DNA of 64,000 nt from Tritrichomonas musculus (Eukaryota > Parabasalia > Tritrichomonadida > Tritrichomonadidae). Shown piece by piece: positions 11,117 to 19,930 of the stretch; the first letter of the stretch is position 1; each line of letters starts with the position of its first letter. The DNA is taken from assembly GCA_039105265.1 (NCBI GenBank), contig JAPFFF010000008.1, forward strand, positions 186,001 through 250,000. Direction: 5' to 3'. Below the pieces are notes generated by a model. That model searched no databases, had not been told where the DNA came from, and saw only the letters and a program-made list of their open reading frames with translations. The position numbers were made by a program, and so were the translations under genes.

Positions 11117-11269
11117 TCACTTAGTATTTGGATTGTATTCTAGTGACATACTTAAACGATTTGGTATGTGGATCGTAGTATCTGGACTTGTATGTGTATG
11201 AGTCACTCTCTTCTGGTTTGGTAGTACTCTGTCGTGGAACTGTTCGTGATACATTACAGAGTTTGCCAT
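11117..11269 (-). CDS. Small hypothetical protein of element X
   Basis: A short frame of 50 codons starting at 11269 and ending TKX-fashion just before the repeat field. It begins 13 bases after the stop of the neighbouring small gene, on the same strand, which is the tight spacing expected of a compact element. The product is rich in H, T, N and P and matches no family I know. A longer in-frame start at 11341 would overlap the upstream gene and is less likely. It may be chance. Confidence 0.3.
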   Translation of the reverse strand: MANSVMYHEQFHDRVLPNQKRVTHTHTSPDTTIHIPNRLSMSLEYNPNTK

Positions 11270-11282
11270 TACGTTTGGTGAA

Positions 11283-11402
11283 TCATTTTGTCGATTGTGG
11301 TATATCTTCATTAAGTGTTCTACTATCGAACTTACTAGCATTTGGATTACGACGAAACAGAGTGTTGAGGGTCTTATAATCTTGTTTGGTTGTTAACTCG
11401 GT
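11283..11402 (-). pseudogene. Downstream half of a small element-X gene split by Polinton P1
   Basis: About 39 codons read leftwards out of the P1 terminus to a stop at 11283. The piece reads TELTTKQDYKTLNTLFRRN and onward. The upstream half lies at 35697-35812 on the other side of P1. The two halves are in the same phase across the duplicated target TCGGT, so before the insertion this was one small gene of about 76 codons. Function is unknown. Confidence 0.6.
11398..11402. repeat. Target site duplication of P1, left copy
   Basis: TCGGT directly abuts the left terminus of P1 and is repeated at 35697-35701. Polintons usually leave 5-6 bp duplications. Confidence 0.85.
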
Positions 11403-11748
11403 AGTAGTTATCCATAGGATTTTCTTACAATGATGATTCTCTGGCATTTTGGGGGTCATTTGCACCAAAGGGGCTTAAAAACGACAAAAATAAGATCACT
11501 TTGGCGATGTTTTCATTTTCAACAAATTTATATAAAAAAATATATATTAACACACATCAAGGTCCATACAACCCACCGAATACACTATACTATAAACAAT
11601 TGATTTAAAACACCAATACGCACACACCACACTATTTACACACACAGAAGCCTAATATAACAAGCAGCCCCAAAATGCCAGAGAATCATCATTGTAAGAA
11701 AATCCTATGGATAACTACTTATAACCCACTACTACCACCGAATGATTA
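11403..11748 (+). repeat. P1 left terminal inverted repeat, 346 bp
   Basis: It matches 35351-35696 in inverse orientation along its whole length, with one difference seen. It is itself folded: the outermost 52 bp (11403-11454) recur exactly, inverted, at 11668-11719, with about 213 bp between. The match to the inner copy independently confirms AGTAGT as the true element end. Confidence 0.92.
11668..11719 (-). repeat. Inverted inner copy of the P1 terminal 52 bp
   Basis: An exact reverse complement of 11403-11454. Each end of P1 could therefore form a 52-bp stem with a loop of about 213 bases. The mirrored copy in the right TIR lies at 35380-35431. Confidence 0.9.
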
Positions 11749-11838
11749 ACATCAAAGGCTCTTCAAGCACGGGACCAAGGTCCTACTACTATCAACAAAG
11801 TCTTTTACGTTTCAAAACATTAATTTTTTAACTAGTAA

Positions 11839-13137
11839 ATGTCAAGGATAAAAACATTACACCCTACCATAGCCAATATCAATGATGAGCAAGTACCAAT
11901 ACCAATAGAAACAGCATATTTTCTTGAAGATGGTGAGAGAGACCCAAACAAACCACATCGTTATTGGTTTAATTTTCCACCAGAATGGAGCACAGCAAAT
12001 CGTGGTGAGTCAATTATAGGCGTTAGAAATATTTATACAATAGCAAGGAGACGTAAGCTTGAGTTTGATTTAAGCGTAAGAAAATATTTACGAAGTGCTT
12101 TTGATGAATTGAAAACGAAAAAAGAAAATGAAAATAAAACCAATGATGAAATATATAATTTACTTGATGAAAAACAAAAAGGAGAGGTATCAACACATAT
12201 TATATCTTGGTTGGCAACAGATAAAGATTTACGAGATTTATTTGAAGATATCATTATTACACTTAAACCTAAGTTCGATGAGTATCATAATAAAGTTATG
12301 GAAAAATATAAATTGACAAATAATATTTTGTCAAGCATGTATAAACTTTATTCAGGCATTTTAAATAAATATCGCGTTCCAATTTCCGGACCTATTTCTT
12401 TTATTAAAGATTCGTATGATCTATTCTTTAAAAGTAAAGAAGAATGGAATGCTTTCCTAAAAGAAATTGCAGACTTCAATAAACAGAACGCCGATAACTT
12501 AATACCATTATTTAGGCTGAGTGATTTAAATAGAGAGTTAAATGATATCCAGATGGATGGATATTATGATTATGATAAGAATTCTTTTATAGAGACAATA
12601 TTTTCACCGATAAATCAACAAATTAATTCATACATAGAAAACCCTGAATATAAACCAACGCCAACACCAACACCAACTCCTGAACCAATACCACCATACA
12701 TTAAAATTGAGGATGATATTAATCCAAGTCTTTATTACGTTGATTTCAAAATAAACTTCATAGAAAAAAGTACAGATGAAAATTATAGAAGATTTGATTT
12801 TGCTGATGTAATGAATATAGGCAACGAACCATATCAAAATAAACCCGAACAATTTCAAAACAAATGGCTTAGGAGAATTGATTTTTATAATGTATGGGAT
12901 AGGCACTCATGCAAAGTCTATTCATCTATTGCTGAACAGGCATCGCATAACTATATTGGTAGTAGTTCAGTATATTTTACGCCAATAAAATACTATAAAC
13001 TGAATTCTACTGATCAACAATTTTGGGTCGAGTTCTATAGTGGTCGTCATAACAAGATACCTATTGTTATTCCCAAAAATGAATCATTTTGTATAGAAAT
13101 GCAATTCATGTCTTACAATAAATTATTATACGTATAA
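11839..13137 (+). CDS. P1 leftmost gene, unknown, possibly particle-associated
   Basis: A protein of 432 residues and the first gene inside the left TIR. The N-terminal part (about 40-75) has a RYWFNFPPEW motif. The middle (about 85-270) is charged and probably helical. A PTPTPTPTPEPIPP hinge (about 275-288) precedes a C-terminal part that looks beta-rich and aromatic. This head-hinge-head plan and its place next to the packaging genes suggest a structural or attachment role, but I do not recognise a family. The P2 counterpart, if any, would lie beyond the right edge of the window. The frame is open throughout. Confidence 0.6.
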   Translation: MSRIKTLHPTIANINDEQVPIPIETAYFLEDGERDPNKPHRYWFNFPPEWSTANRGESIIGVRNIYTIARRRKLEFDLSVRKYLRSAFDELKTKKENENKTNDEIYNLLDEKQKGEVSTHIISWLATDKDLRDLFEDIIITLKPKFDEYHNKVMEKYKLTNNILSSMYKLYSGILNKYRVPISGPISFIKDSYDLFFKSKEEWNAFLKEIADFNKQNADNLIPLFRLSDLNRELNDIQMDGYYDYDKNSFIETIFSPINQQINSYIENPEYKPTPTPTPTPEPIPPYIKIEDDINPSLYYVDFKINFIEKSTDENYRRFDFADVMNIGNEPYQNKPEQFQNKWLRRIDFYNVWDRHSCKVYSSIAEQASHNYIGSSSVYFTPIKYYKLNSTDQQFWVEFYSGRHNKIPIVIPKNESFCIEMQFMSYNKLLYV

Positions 13138-13170
13138 AGCACTCACAGAAATATTTTTATGAAAAATTAA

Positions 13171-14253
13171 ATGAATTTTAAAACATTAGATGAATTATTT
13201 AAAAAATATCCGTGGCGTAGTCAAAATAAATTTGTACCATTGGCTAAACGCTATGGATTTAATGAACAAGATGCTAAACAGTTTCTTAAAAATAATGTTA
13301 TTCATGACGCAAAGGTTCCAAAAGCCGAATTTATGCCTATTGTGTCAAAACATCACGGAGGTTATCAAATGGACACATTCATCAATGATAAGCATAAAGG
13401 AGGACGTAATTATTTAATGCTAATTAATATTAACACACGAAAAGCTTACGCATACCCATTAATAGGCAAGGGTTCAAAATCAGTAATAGAAGCATTAACC
13501 AAATTCTTTAACGATGTAAATGATGTGTATTCAATAACAAGCGACCAAGATGCAGCATACTTATCAAACGAGGTATTAGATTTTATGAAGTCAAAGAATA
13601 TAATCTATAAAACAACTGAAGATAATAATCATAATGTGCTCGGCATAATTAATAGATTCATGAGAACAATAAGAGACGCTATTGGTGAAAATAGATATAT
13701 TGATGAAACTGAAATGAATAATTTAATAGATGCATATAATAATTCTCCACATAGGTCTTTAAACAATAAAGCGCCAAACAATATAACAAAAGAAGATGAA
13801 TTAAAATATATCCAAACGAAAACAAAAATAAATCCATATAATTTTGAACCAAATGAAAGAGTAAGAATTGTTTTAGCTAATGAACCATTTTCAAAGAAAC
13901 GTAATAAAGTAAGCAAAGAATCTTATATAATTGATTCAAAATCCGGGAACCAATTTATAGTCAAAGCTAAAGATGATTCAGTTGATAAATTACCAGGCTA
14001 CAGATTAATTAAATCAGCAAATAACATTCCACTCGCTGATTCTCTAAAGAAAGGCAAACGAGGCATCGTTGATAAAATTATTAGCTATGACCCCAAGAAA
14101 AATAAATATAGGGTTCAATATGAAGGAGGTGTAAAAGACACAATCCCAGCAAAAAATCTACGTGAGGGGAACCCAATAAAACTTTCACAAATGGAGCTTG
14201 AGTATTGGTCGTCGCAAAATACTATTCCAGATGCTATTAAGAAGTGGGCTTAA
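13171..14253 (+). CDS. P1 retroviral-type (rve) integrase
   Basis: An enzyme that joins the element ends to host DNA, 360 residues long. The N-terminal 60 residues form a helical region. The RNase H-like core follows with MDTF (aspartate about 68), NINTRKAYAYP and SDQDAAYLS (aspartate about 125), then an INRFMRTIRD helix (about 160-169). Downstream are an SH3-like stretch (about 225-285) and a chromo-like stretch (about 300-345, VDKIISYDPKKNKYRVQY). Both stretches are typical of integrase C-termini that contact DNA or chromatin. It is clearly homologous along its length to the P2 gene at 62784-63926. It sits between the leftmost gene and the ATPase, the order mirrored in P2. Confidence 0.88.
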   Translation: MNFKTLDELFKKYPWRSQNKFVPLAKRYGFNEQDAKQFLKNNVIHDAKVPKAEFMPIVSKHHGGYQMDTFINDKHKGGRNYLMLININTRKAYAYPLIGKGSKSVIEALTKFFNDVNDVYSITSDQDAAYLSNEVLDFMKSKNIIYKTTEDNNHNVLGIINRFMRTIRDAIGENRYIDETEMNNLIDAYNNSPHRSLNNKAPNNITKEDELKYIQTKTKINPYNFEPNERVRIVLANEPFSKKRNKVSKESYIIDSKSGNQFIVKAKDDSVDKLPGYRLIKSANNIPLADSLKKGKRGIVDKIISYDPKKNKYRVQYEGGVKDTIPAKNLREGNPIKLSQMELEYWSSQNTIPDAIKKWA

Positions 14254-14373
14254 TAAGTTCTTTATAAATTATTTTTGTTGTCTCATAGACCAACTCTACA
14301 ACGAACCCTATCAATTGATATTTAAAACACTCTTTTATAAATTCTTTATAATTCATTTAACAATAATAAAAAT

Positions 14374-15226
14374 ATGACAAAACAAATTATTAATCAAGTT
14401 AAGAATGAAATAAATAAAGCAATTAAAAAGAATCAACGCGATATCGAAATGGCTTTAATAAAACCATTATCACCAGATTACCCATTTAGTACGAATGGAA
14501 TATACTTTTTAATAGGCAGACCAGGCGCTGGAAAGAGTTATTGGATATGGTCTCATATAATGATTACTGAAAAATTATTTAAGAAACCTTATTATAGCAA
14601 AATCATATTCTGCTCAACTAGTGGGAAAGCTGATAAAACTGCTGAAGTCTTACATAAAAGTATTAAGACACCAATCGATTATGTTAATGAAAAAGAACTA
14701 ATGGATTTTCTTAAAAAGCATCTTAAACGCAAAGTTAAATATTATGCATTAGTTAAACATGTTCTATCAAAAATGAAAGAAGCAAATGAAGAGATGGAAC
14801 GATTAATTAATAAGCATTCATTAGAGGACATAGATGATAGAATTGTGTATATTGCAAATAAGCTTGCTAAATATAATACATCAACATACCCATATAACAC
14901 ATTAATAATTCTAGATGACTGCGCAGGTAGCGATTTATTGAAGAATGGCAATAGTGAATTTATACGTTTGCTAACAAAAACAAGACACTATAATATCACG
15001 TGTAATAGCTTTTCAAACAATAAGATTTGTTCATATCAACGCGAAACGTATGGCTACAGATATCATTTGCTATAGTGGTTATAGCGAAGAAGATTTCACA
15101 TCATTACTTCAGCAAACAAATAATAATTTAGATACAAAAGAAACAGTTAAACAATATCTTCAACATAGAGAGCCACACGAACATTTCGTCATGAATATCA
15201 CCGCAAATAAATATTATTTCGATTAA
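14374..15226 (+). pseudogene. P1 genome-packaging ATPase (FtsK/HerA-A32 type), broken
   Basis: Homologous to the whole copy in P2 (61912-62769). Visible are the Walker A motif GRPGAGKSYW near residue 48 and a Walker B region TLIILDDCAGSDLLKNGNSE, followed by LTKTRHYNITC. In the family this enzyme pumps DNA into the capsid. The region has about one break relative to P2. It lies directly between integrase and the small amphipathic gene, as in P2. Confidence 0.85.
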
Positions 15227-15245
15227 ACTTTTTAATTATTTTTAA

Positions 15246-15671
15246 ATGTGCGGGTTTTTTAAGAAATTTATCAAAACTGGAATAGGGTTAGCGAGTAAGC
15301 ATTTAATGAATTTTGCTAATAGTGCTACTGGTGGATTAGCTGGCAAAGTTGTCAATACTGCTATCGATGGAGTTAATAAGCATGCTGGTATTATTGGTAA
15401 GGTTGCTCAAGGTATCGGTCGAAAACTATTAAGTGATAAGACACGTGAAAAGATATCTAATTTCGCTGATACTGCTATTAAATATATTCCAAAAGGCAAC
15501 GTAAGAACTGCTTTAGAAAAAGTTAATAATGCTGCTCAAGGGCGAAAAGAAAATTATAATGTTAAGACCAAAATCAATAAGCAATTAAATTCTACTGAAT
15601 GGGCACAAGAAGCCCCTAGGACTAAGTCCAAACCAATTTCACAAGAGAGATATGTTGAGAGGGGTGGCTAG
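15246..15671 (+). CDS. P1 small amphipathic structural protein candidate
   Basis: 141 residues, with an N-terminal amphipathic helix (GFFKKFIKTGIGLASKHLMN), then NSATGGLAGK, then glycine-rich helices. AIKYIPKGNVRTAL lies at about 78-91, and there is a basic polar tail. P2 has the same protein at 61494-61892 with these blocks conserved. The amphipathic start and glycine-rich helices recall membrane-active internal capsid proteins such as adenovirus protein VI. That comparison is by character only and is inference. The gene follows the ATPase immediately, and its start is preceded by a T-rich stretch and TTTTTAA before ATG. Confidence 0.6.
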   Translation: MCGFFKKFIKTGIGLASKHLMNFANSATGGLAGKVVNTAIDGVNKHAGIIGKVAQGIGRKLLSDKTREKISNFADTAIKYIPKGNVRTALEKVNNAAQGRKENYNVKTKINKQLNSTEWAQEAPRTKSKPISQERYVERGG

Positions 15672-15734
15672 TGTATTAAAACTCAAAAATAAAACTCGAT
15701 AAAACTCACTTTTCTTATTTTTATTGGGTTTTAA

Positions 15735-16334
15735 ATGAGCAAGAAATATTTAACTGGAAGTAGGCGTTGGCAAATTATACAACGCTGGCTTAAAGGAGTA
15801 GATGACCCTGAGTACGATGTTTTCCCGACTCGTAAAGAAGGCAAATATATCGTTAAGCCACGAAATGAAACGATAAAACAAACAACTAAAGAAGTTAATG
15901 AAGAGCCAACTGAGAAAACAGAACAAGAACCAATAGAACCCGAACAAGATGATCATTATGAAGAGCCTAAAACAACACCCAAACCAAAACAAATTACACG
16001 ACCAAAAGCTAGACAGCAAACAAACATAAATGACCAATCGTACGACCCCACGATTAATATAGAGATACTTAATCAATTGAAATTATTAGGTGAAGAATTT
16101 AAACTTAAACGTGAGAAAAAAGAACAAAAGCGAATGATTAAAGAAGTCGTTCAAAAACAAATTGCAAAGCCAAGAATGCAATATAATTATACTGAGCCAG
16201 ATTATGAACAACTGCCAATTTCCATTGGAAATAGTCTTGACAAAGTCAAGCCAAACCAAGATGAAGAAATGATAGAACAACCACAAACCACTTTAACCAG
16301 AAGACGAAATAATATATTCGCTGATATAATGTAA
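15735..16334 (+). CDS. P1 conserved charged protein, unknown
   Basis: 199 residues. The N-terminal block (LTGSRRWQIIQRWLKGVDDP, about 5-24, then FPTRKEGKYIVK) and a later block (DPTINIEILNQLKLLGEE, about 97-114) are conserved in the P2 gene at 60976-61464. A charged, disordered linker rich in E, P, T and Q separates them. A predicted helix KREKKEQKRMIKEV and a short RRRNNIFADIM tail follow. Its position directly before the capsid gene suggests a scaffolding, core or minor particle protein; this is inference. Confidence 0.6.
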   Translation: MSKKYLTGSRRWQIIQRWLKGVDDPEYDVFPTRKEGKYIVKPRNETIKQTTKEVNEEPTEKTEQEPIEPEQDDHYEEPKTTPKPKQITRPKARQQTNINDQSYDPTINIEILNQLKLLGEEFKLKREKKEQKRMIKEVVQKQIAKPRMQYNYTEPDYEQLPISIGNSLDKVKPNQDEEMIEQPQTTLTRRRNNIFADIM

Positions 16335-16371
16335 AATACTTTTAATTGATTTATTTTTTAATTTATATTAA

Positions 16372-17964
16372 ATGTTGAACAATGAATTGATTATGCAAAC
16401 TTCAGCCGAAGCATGTACTCAAATTGCTTCATATTTTGATGTGGTTGATAATTGTATTTCTATGAGTGATACAAACAAACAATATTCTATTAATCCGCAA
16501 ACATCTTATTCACCATCACCACCTATTCAACAAGGCTCATATACATCAGTTATCATTTCGCCAAACAATCATAATACAGCAGATATATACAATGGTTTTA
16601 TAAAAGCCAGTATGAAAATAAAAGTAAATATAAATGAAAATTTATCAACATCTGCTAATGTAGATGGTCATAGATTTAATAGAATATGGTATGGATTTAA
16701 AGATGCTAGAGACGCTGTCGAGAAATATGAAATAGTTGCAAATGGTATAACAATATATACACAGAATTTTGGTTGTGAAGAATCGTTTTTGACAGCATGT
16801 TGTGCAAACGAAACAACAAAAAGAGCTGATATTTATTCTAAAGCGAGGCATAAAGATATATGGAATGATAAAGAAGGATGCAGATGTGGATTTGTTGTTA
16901 ATTGGGATGATAAAACAGTTGCAGAAGATACAATCCACCTAAAAATTGATTTAAGAAGATTCTTACCATTATCTAACATTAAATATTTACCAGCATTTGC
17001 AGGCAAAATAGAATTGCGTTTATATTTCTCATGTGCTGGTTTAGTTTATTGTCCATTAGGTCCGGCGAGAGTTTTAAAGAATAATCCAGGTTTGTTTTCT
17101 AAATATACATTTGAAAAAATTACAATTGAATTTCAACCGATTGGTGATCCTATTACTTGTTGGGTTAAATCAACTTCAGCCGGCACATCACCTAATTTAA
17201 CATATACATTAAATAAAGGTACGAGAGTAAGTAATGTTGTTGAATACACAATTACAGACTGTTTATCAATTATACCATGCTTTGGAATTAGTGATAATGT
17301 TTATAGTTCTTTGGTACAAAGATACAGCAACCCATCAAGTCCTTTAACATTTCCAACACAAACCTTATCAGTTTATACTACAACAAACGCATTAAAAAAT
17401 ATTAACGATAAAACAACATGTACAATTACACCTAGATTTGTTGATAGTATATTCTGCTTGTTTCCATTACATAATAGGCATAAAACCGTGTTTAAAAATC
17501 CATTGTTTGATTCATTTTATATTAGCGCAGGTGGTTATGGAAATATACCAGCTAGGCCATTTGGAACAAATGAACAGTATCCAGAATTTTTAGAATATTG
17601 TCAAAACGCGATGAATATGAACGGTGAGCAATCTGGCTTTAATAAGGAGGTTGTAGCATCATTAACAAATAAAATTGAATATAATGCAACATTAGGCAAT
17701 TATCCAGATGATAGATCAAGCTTCTTTATTGGTTTGCCAACTGAAACAGATAACACATATCAACAAGGTTTAACAAGTTTGAGTCCAATTAACTTTGAAA
17801 TCAATGTATCGCAGAAAACTGGAAACAATACATTTGCTAATGAAGTTGATACGCCACCTTTATTATGCTTATTGTATGATGGCTCTATTAGTATATTAGT
17901 TCAACCGAACGGCATGCCGCCACTTGTTCGCATCGGGAATTACGATATAACAAGTCCAGAATAA
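16372..17964 (+). CDS. P1 major capsid protein (double jelly-roll type candidate)
   Basis: 530 residues, in the size range of Polinton major capsid proteins, which form the hexon-like shell units. The sequence is beta-rich. Conserved blocks shared with P2 (59282-60958) include QIASYFDVVD near the start, DTNKQYSINPQTSYSPSPPI, CANETTKRAD, IDLRRFLPLSNIKYLPAFAG and LVQPNGMPPLVRIGNYDIT at the very end. The region between about 230 and 300 is variable between the two elements, as expected for an exposed loop. The assignment rests on size, position and its being the best-conserved structural gene, not on a search. The frame is open throughout. Confidence 0.75.
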   Translation: MLNNELIMQTSAEACTQIASYFDVVDNCISMSDTNKQYSINPQTSYSPSPPIQQGSYTSVIISPNNHNTADIYNGFIKASMKIKVNINENLSTSANVDGHRFNRIWYGFKDARDAVEKYEIVANGITIYTQNFGCEESFLTACCANETTKRADIYSKARHKDIWNDKEGCRCGFVVNWDDKTVAEDTIHLKIDLRRFLPLSNIKYLPAFAGKIELRLYFSCAGLVYCPLGPARVLKNNPGLFSKYTFEKITIEFQPIGDPITCWVKSTSAGTSPNLTYTLNKGTRVSNVVEYTITDCLSIIPCFGISDNVYSSLVQRYSNPSSPLTFPTQTLSVYTTTNALKNINDKTTCTITPRFVDSIFCLFPLHNRHKTVFKNPLFDSFYISAGGYGNIPARPFGTNEQYPEFLEYCQNAMNMNGEQSGFNKEVVASLTNKIEYNATLGNYPDDRSSFFIGLPTETDNTYQQGLTSLSPINFEINVSQKTGNNTFANEVDTPPLLCLLYDGSISILVQPNGMPPLVRIGNYDITSPE

Positions 17965-18018
17965 ATATAAATTTATTAAACCAAATTGTATAATTATTTT
18001 TGTTTAATTTATAGTTAA

Positions 18019-18447
18019 ATGAACAAATATAAGAATCCTAATAGTAATATTGTTGGTTCAACTGGTCAAATGTACAACGAGGCCACAAAAACAGAAAAAC
18101 AAATTAATTATAATCATTATGGTATATTTGCAAATGATAATACTTATGCCGTTACGTTCAATCCTTACATTAATCGGCCACCAACGAAGCAAATGACACA
18201 TTACCCTATTAAACCACCTCCAACTAATCAACACATAACAAGAACTTATAACGAACCACCTGTAAGCTTAACTGATGGAAAAACATATTTAAATAATGCA
18301 TCTTCTAATGCACCACCTATTCTACCACCATTTCTAAACAAACCTGAAGACTTGGCAACTATTCAAGGTCTCGCTGATGAGAAAAATAAAGGCAATGTTG
18401 TTTATGGACCAACGCATACAATTAATCAAAAGAACATAGTTTATTAA
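18019..18447 (+). CDS. P1 conserved proline-rich small protein
   Basis: 142 residues. Shared with the P2 gene at 58828-59259 are NHYGIFANDNTYAVTFNP (about 32-49), PPTNQH, EPPVSLTDGK and KPEDLATIQGLADE near the C-terminus. The protein is rich in P, N and T and probably extended. In both elements it lies immediately downstream of the capsid gene. A capsid-cement or linker role is plausible but unproven. Confidence 0.6.
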   Translation: MNKYKNPNSNIVGSTGQMYNEATKTEKQINYNHYGIFANDNTYAVTFNPYINRPPTKQMTHYPIKPPPTNQHITRTYNEPPVSLTDGKTYLNNASSNAPPILPPFLNKPEDLATIQGLADEKNKGNVVYGPTHTINQKNIVY

Positions 18448-18470
18448 AACTTTTTATTTTTATTCAAATT

Positions 18471-19001
18471 ATGATCAAGAAAAGAAGTTTAAACACAGGT
18501 GTTAATGCTAACGTTTCATTAGAACCATCAGCAGCTTCACAATCAACATCAAACATTAATAACAACATTATAATTAATAAACGAGATGATGGTAAAGAAG
18601 ATATTGTTATCACTCGCGATATTGAACTAGATGATAAACAATTAGAGGCTACAGATAAAGATGTGAGAACTGTTATATTGGAAGCATATGCGCAAATATT
18701 ATTAGACCAAGACAAAGCGTTATTGAGTAATTTAATTTTTAAAAATAGTATTATTGTGCCTGTAAGCTCTTTGCAAAATATAATTAAAGCAGCTATCAAA
18801 GTTGAATCTGTTGAAATATATTTAGATGAAGATGTTAAATGCTGTGCATCTAAAGCTAATCCAATTAGAAAAATTGAAGCCATTAAAATAATTAATGACA
18901 ATGGCGAAATAGTAATAGATTTTAAGCAAGTATATAATAAAGAGTTTAATGAGCTTGTTAATGTTTATCACCTTTGCCTAAAATATGCTGTTAATTGTTA
19001 A
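18471..19001 (+). CDS. P1 conserved small protein downstream of capsid genes
   Basis: 176 residues. The N-terminal part is polar, with an N/I run (SNINNNIIINKRDDGKEDIVITRD, split across about 28-51). A compact C-terminal domain (about 60-176) includes ILLDQDKALLSNLIFK, CCASKANPIRKIEAIKI and FKQVYNKEFNEL. P2 has a close homologue at 57729-58250. No family is recognised. The paired cysteines before ASKANPIR are conserved in both. The start is set by homology of MIKKR with P2. Confidence 0.6.
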   Translation: MIKKRSLNTGVNANVSLEPSAASQSTSNINNNIIINKRDDGKEDIVITRDIELDDKQLEATDKDVRTVILEAYAQILLDQDKALLSNLIFKNSIIVPVSSLQNIIKAAIKVESVEIYLDEDVKCCASKANPIRKIEAIKIINDNGEIVIDFKQVYNKEFNELVNVYHLCLKYAVNC

Positions 19002-19056
19002 TTTGTTTTATAATGTATTTATTTTTATCAAGTTATTAAATTAAACTCGTTTTAAA

Positions 19057-19082
19057 TTTTTTATTTTTTTATCGCCTCATAA
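19057..19082 (+). promoter_or_regulatory. Recurring T-run/ATCGC upstream motif
   Basis: TTTTTTATTTTTTTATCGCC followed by TCATAA directly before ATG. Nearly the same string precedes the gene at 21401, and related ones precede 19613 and the gene at 3715. Probably the core promoter, with transcription starting within a few bases of the start codon; inference. Confidence 0.45.
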
Positions 19083-19550
19083 ATGACAGCTGAAAACTCT
19101 ACTGAAACTAATAACTTCTATTCCACAACCAGATTTATTAACTTCATTAAAGACAAATACCCCGATAATAAATTTATTAGAGCAGTTTGTTATTTCGAAG
19201 GTGATGCAGCATTTAAAAACAAATTTAATAAAATATGCTCAAAACCTTTATTTATAACATTAGAGGCATCTAATAAACGTAGTAATATTTATCTCAATTA
19301 CAATAAAATTAATAGTTTATTTGGTGATTCTATAATCATTACGTTTAATAATAAATTTGAACTAAACAGTAAAACATCATTAAATAAAATGTATATACTC
19401 GTAATTGAATTTGAGCAGAAAACTTATTTAGACACACAATACTATCCATCGCACGTTGTAGAATGCGAAAACCAACATAATATAGACCATATAAGAGACC
19501 AATTCAAAGTTGAATTTGATAACAGCGATTTAAGGGATGATATGTTTTAA
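19083..19550 (+). CDS. P1 hypothetical protein
   Basis: 155 residues, K/N/F-rich, with no family recognised and no clear counterpart in P2. It has a beta-rich appearance (LFITLEASNKRSNIYLNYNK, about 59-78) and an acidic tail. It is expressed from a Polinton-type upstream motif. It lies at the junction where P1 and P2 gene content diverges. Confidence 0.5.
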   Translation: MTAENSTETNNFYSTTRFINFIKDKYPDNKFIRAVCYFEGDAAFKNKFNKICSKPLFITLEASNKRSNIYLNYNKINSLFGDSIIITFNNKFELNSKTSLNKMYILVIEFEQKTYLDTQYYPSHVVECENQHNIDHIRDQFKVEFDNSDLRDDMF

Positions 19551-19582
19551 AAAATATGTTTTAAAAAATATTGTTAAAACTA

Positions 19583-19612
19583 TTTTAATTTAATTTTTTT
19601 ATCAATTAATAA
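19583..19612 (+). promoter_or_regulatory. Recurring T-run/ATCAATTAATAA upstream motif
   Basis: A T-run followed by ATCAATTAATAA immediately before ATG. It matches the upstream sequence of the isolated HNH piece at 3715. Confidence 0.45.
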
Positions 19613-19888
19613 ATGAGTGAAAATACGCTAAATCTTACTGAATTTAAACCAACACCTATTATTAAAAAATTGTCTAAATCAAAATCAAGCGATAATTTAA
19701 AATCAATTGTTGAAACAACAACAGCAAAAGAATCCATTCCTAAAAAGACTAATCGCGGTCGAAAAAGCAAATATATAACTGATGAGGAACGTAAAGAAGC
19801 CAGAAGACAACAACAGAGAGAATATAGATTACGAAAGAAACAAGAATTAGAATCATTACGTAAAATAGTTGAAGGACCTAAAGAATAA
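19613..19888 (+). CDS. P1 small basic-region protein, probable DNA-binding
   Basis: 91 residues. The conserved core is an RGRK AT-hook-like string (about 48-51) followed by a basic helix, TDEERKEARRQQQREYRLRK (about 57-76), and ELESLRK. The same core occurs in the P2 protein at 54964-55194. The N-terminal FKPTPIIKKLSKSKS also aligns with P2. The layout resembles the basic region of bZIP proteins with a very short coil. A role as a transcription or DNA-packaging factor is inference. Confidence 0.6.
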   Translation: MSENTLNLTEFKPTPIIKKLSKSKSSDNLKSIVETTTAKESIPKKTNRGRKSKYITDEERKEARRQQQREYRLRKKQELESLRKIVEGPKE

Positions 19889-19930
19889 AGAATTGATACA
19901 TTATAATTATTTTTGTAATAAATAAATTGA

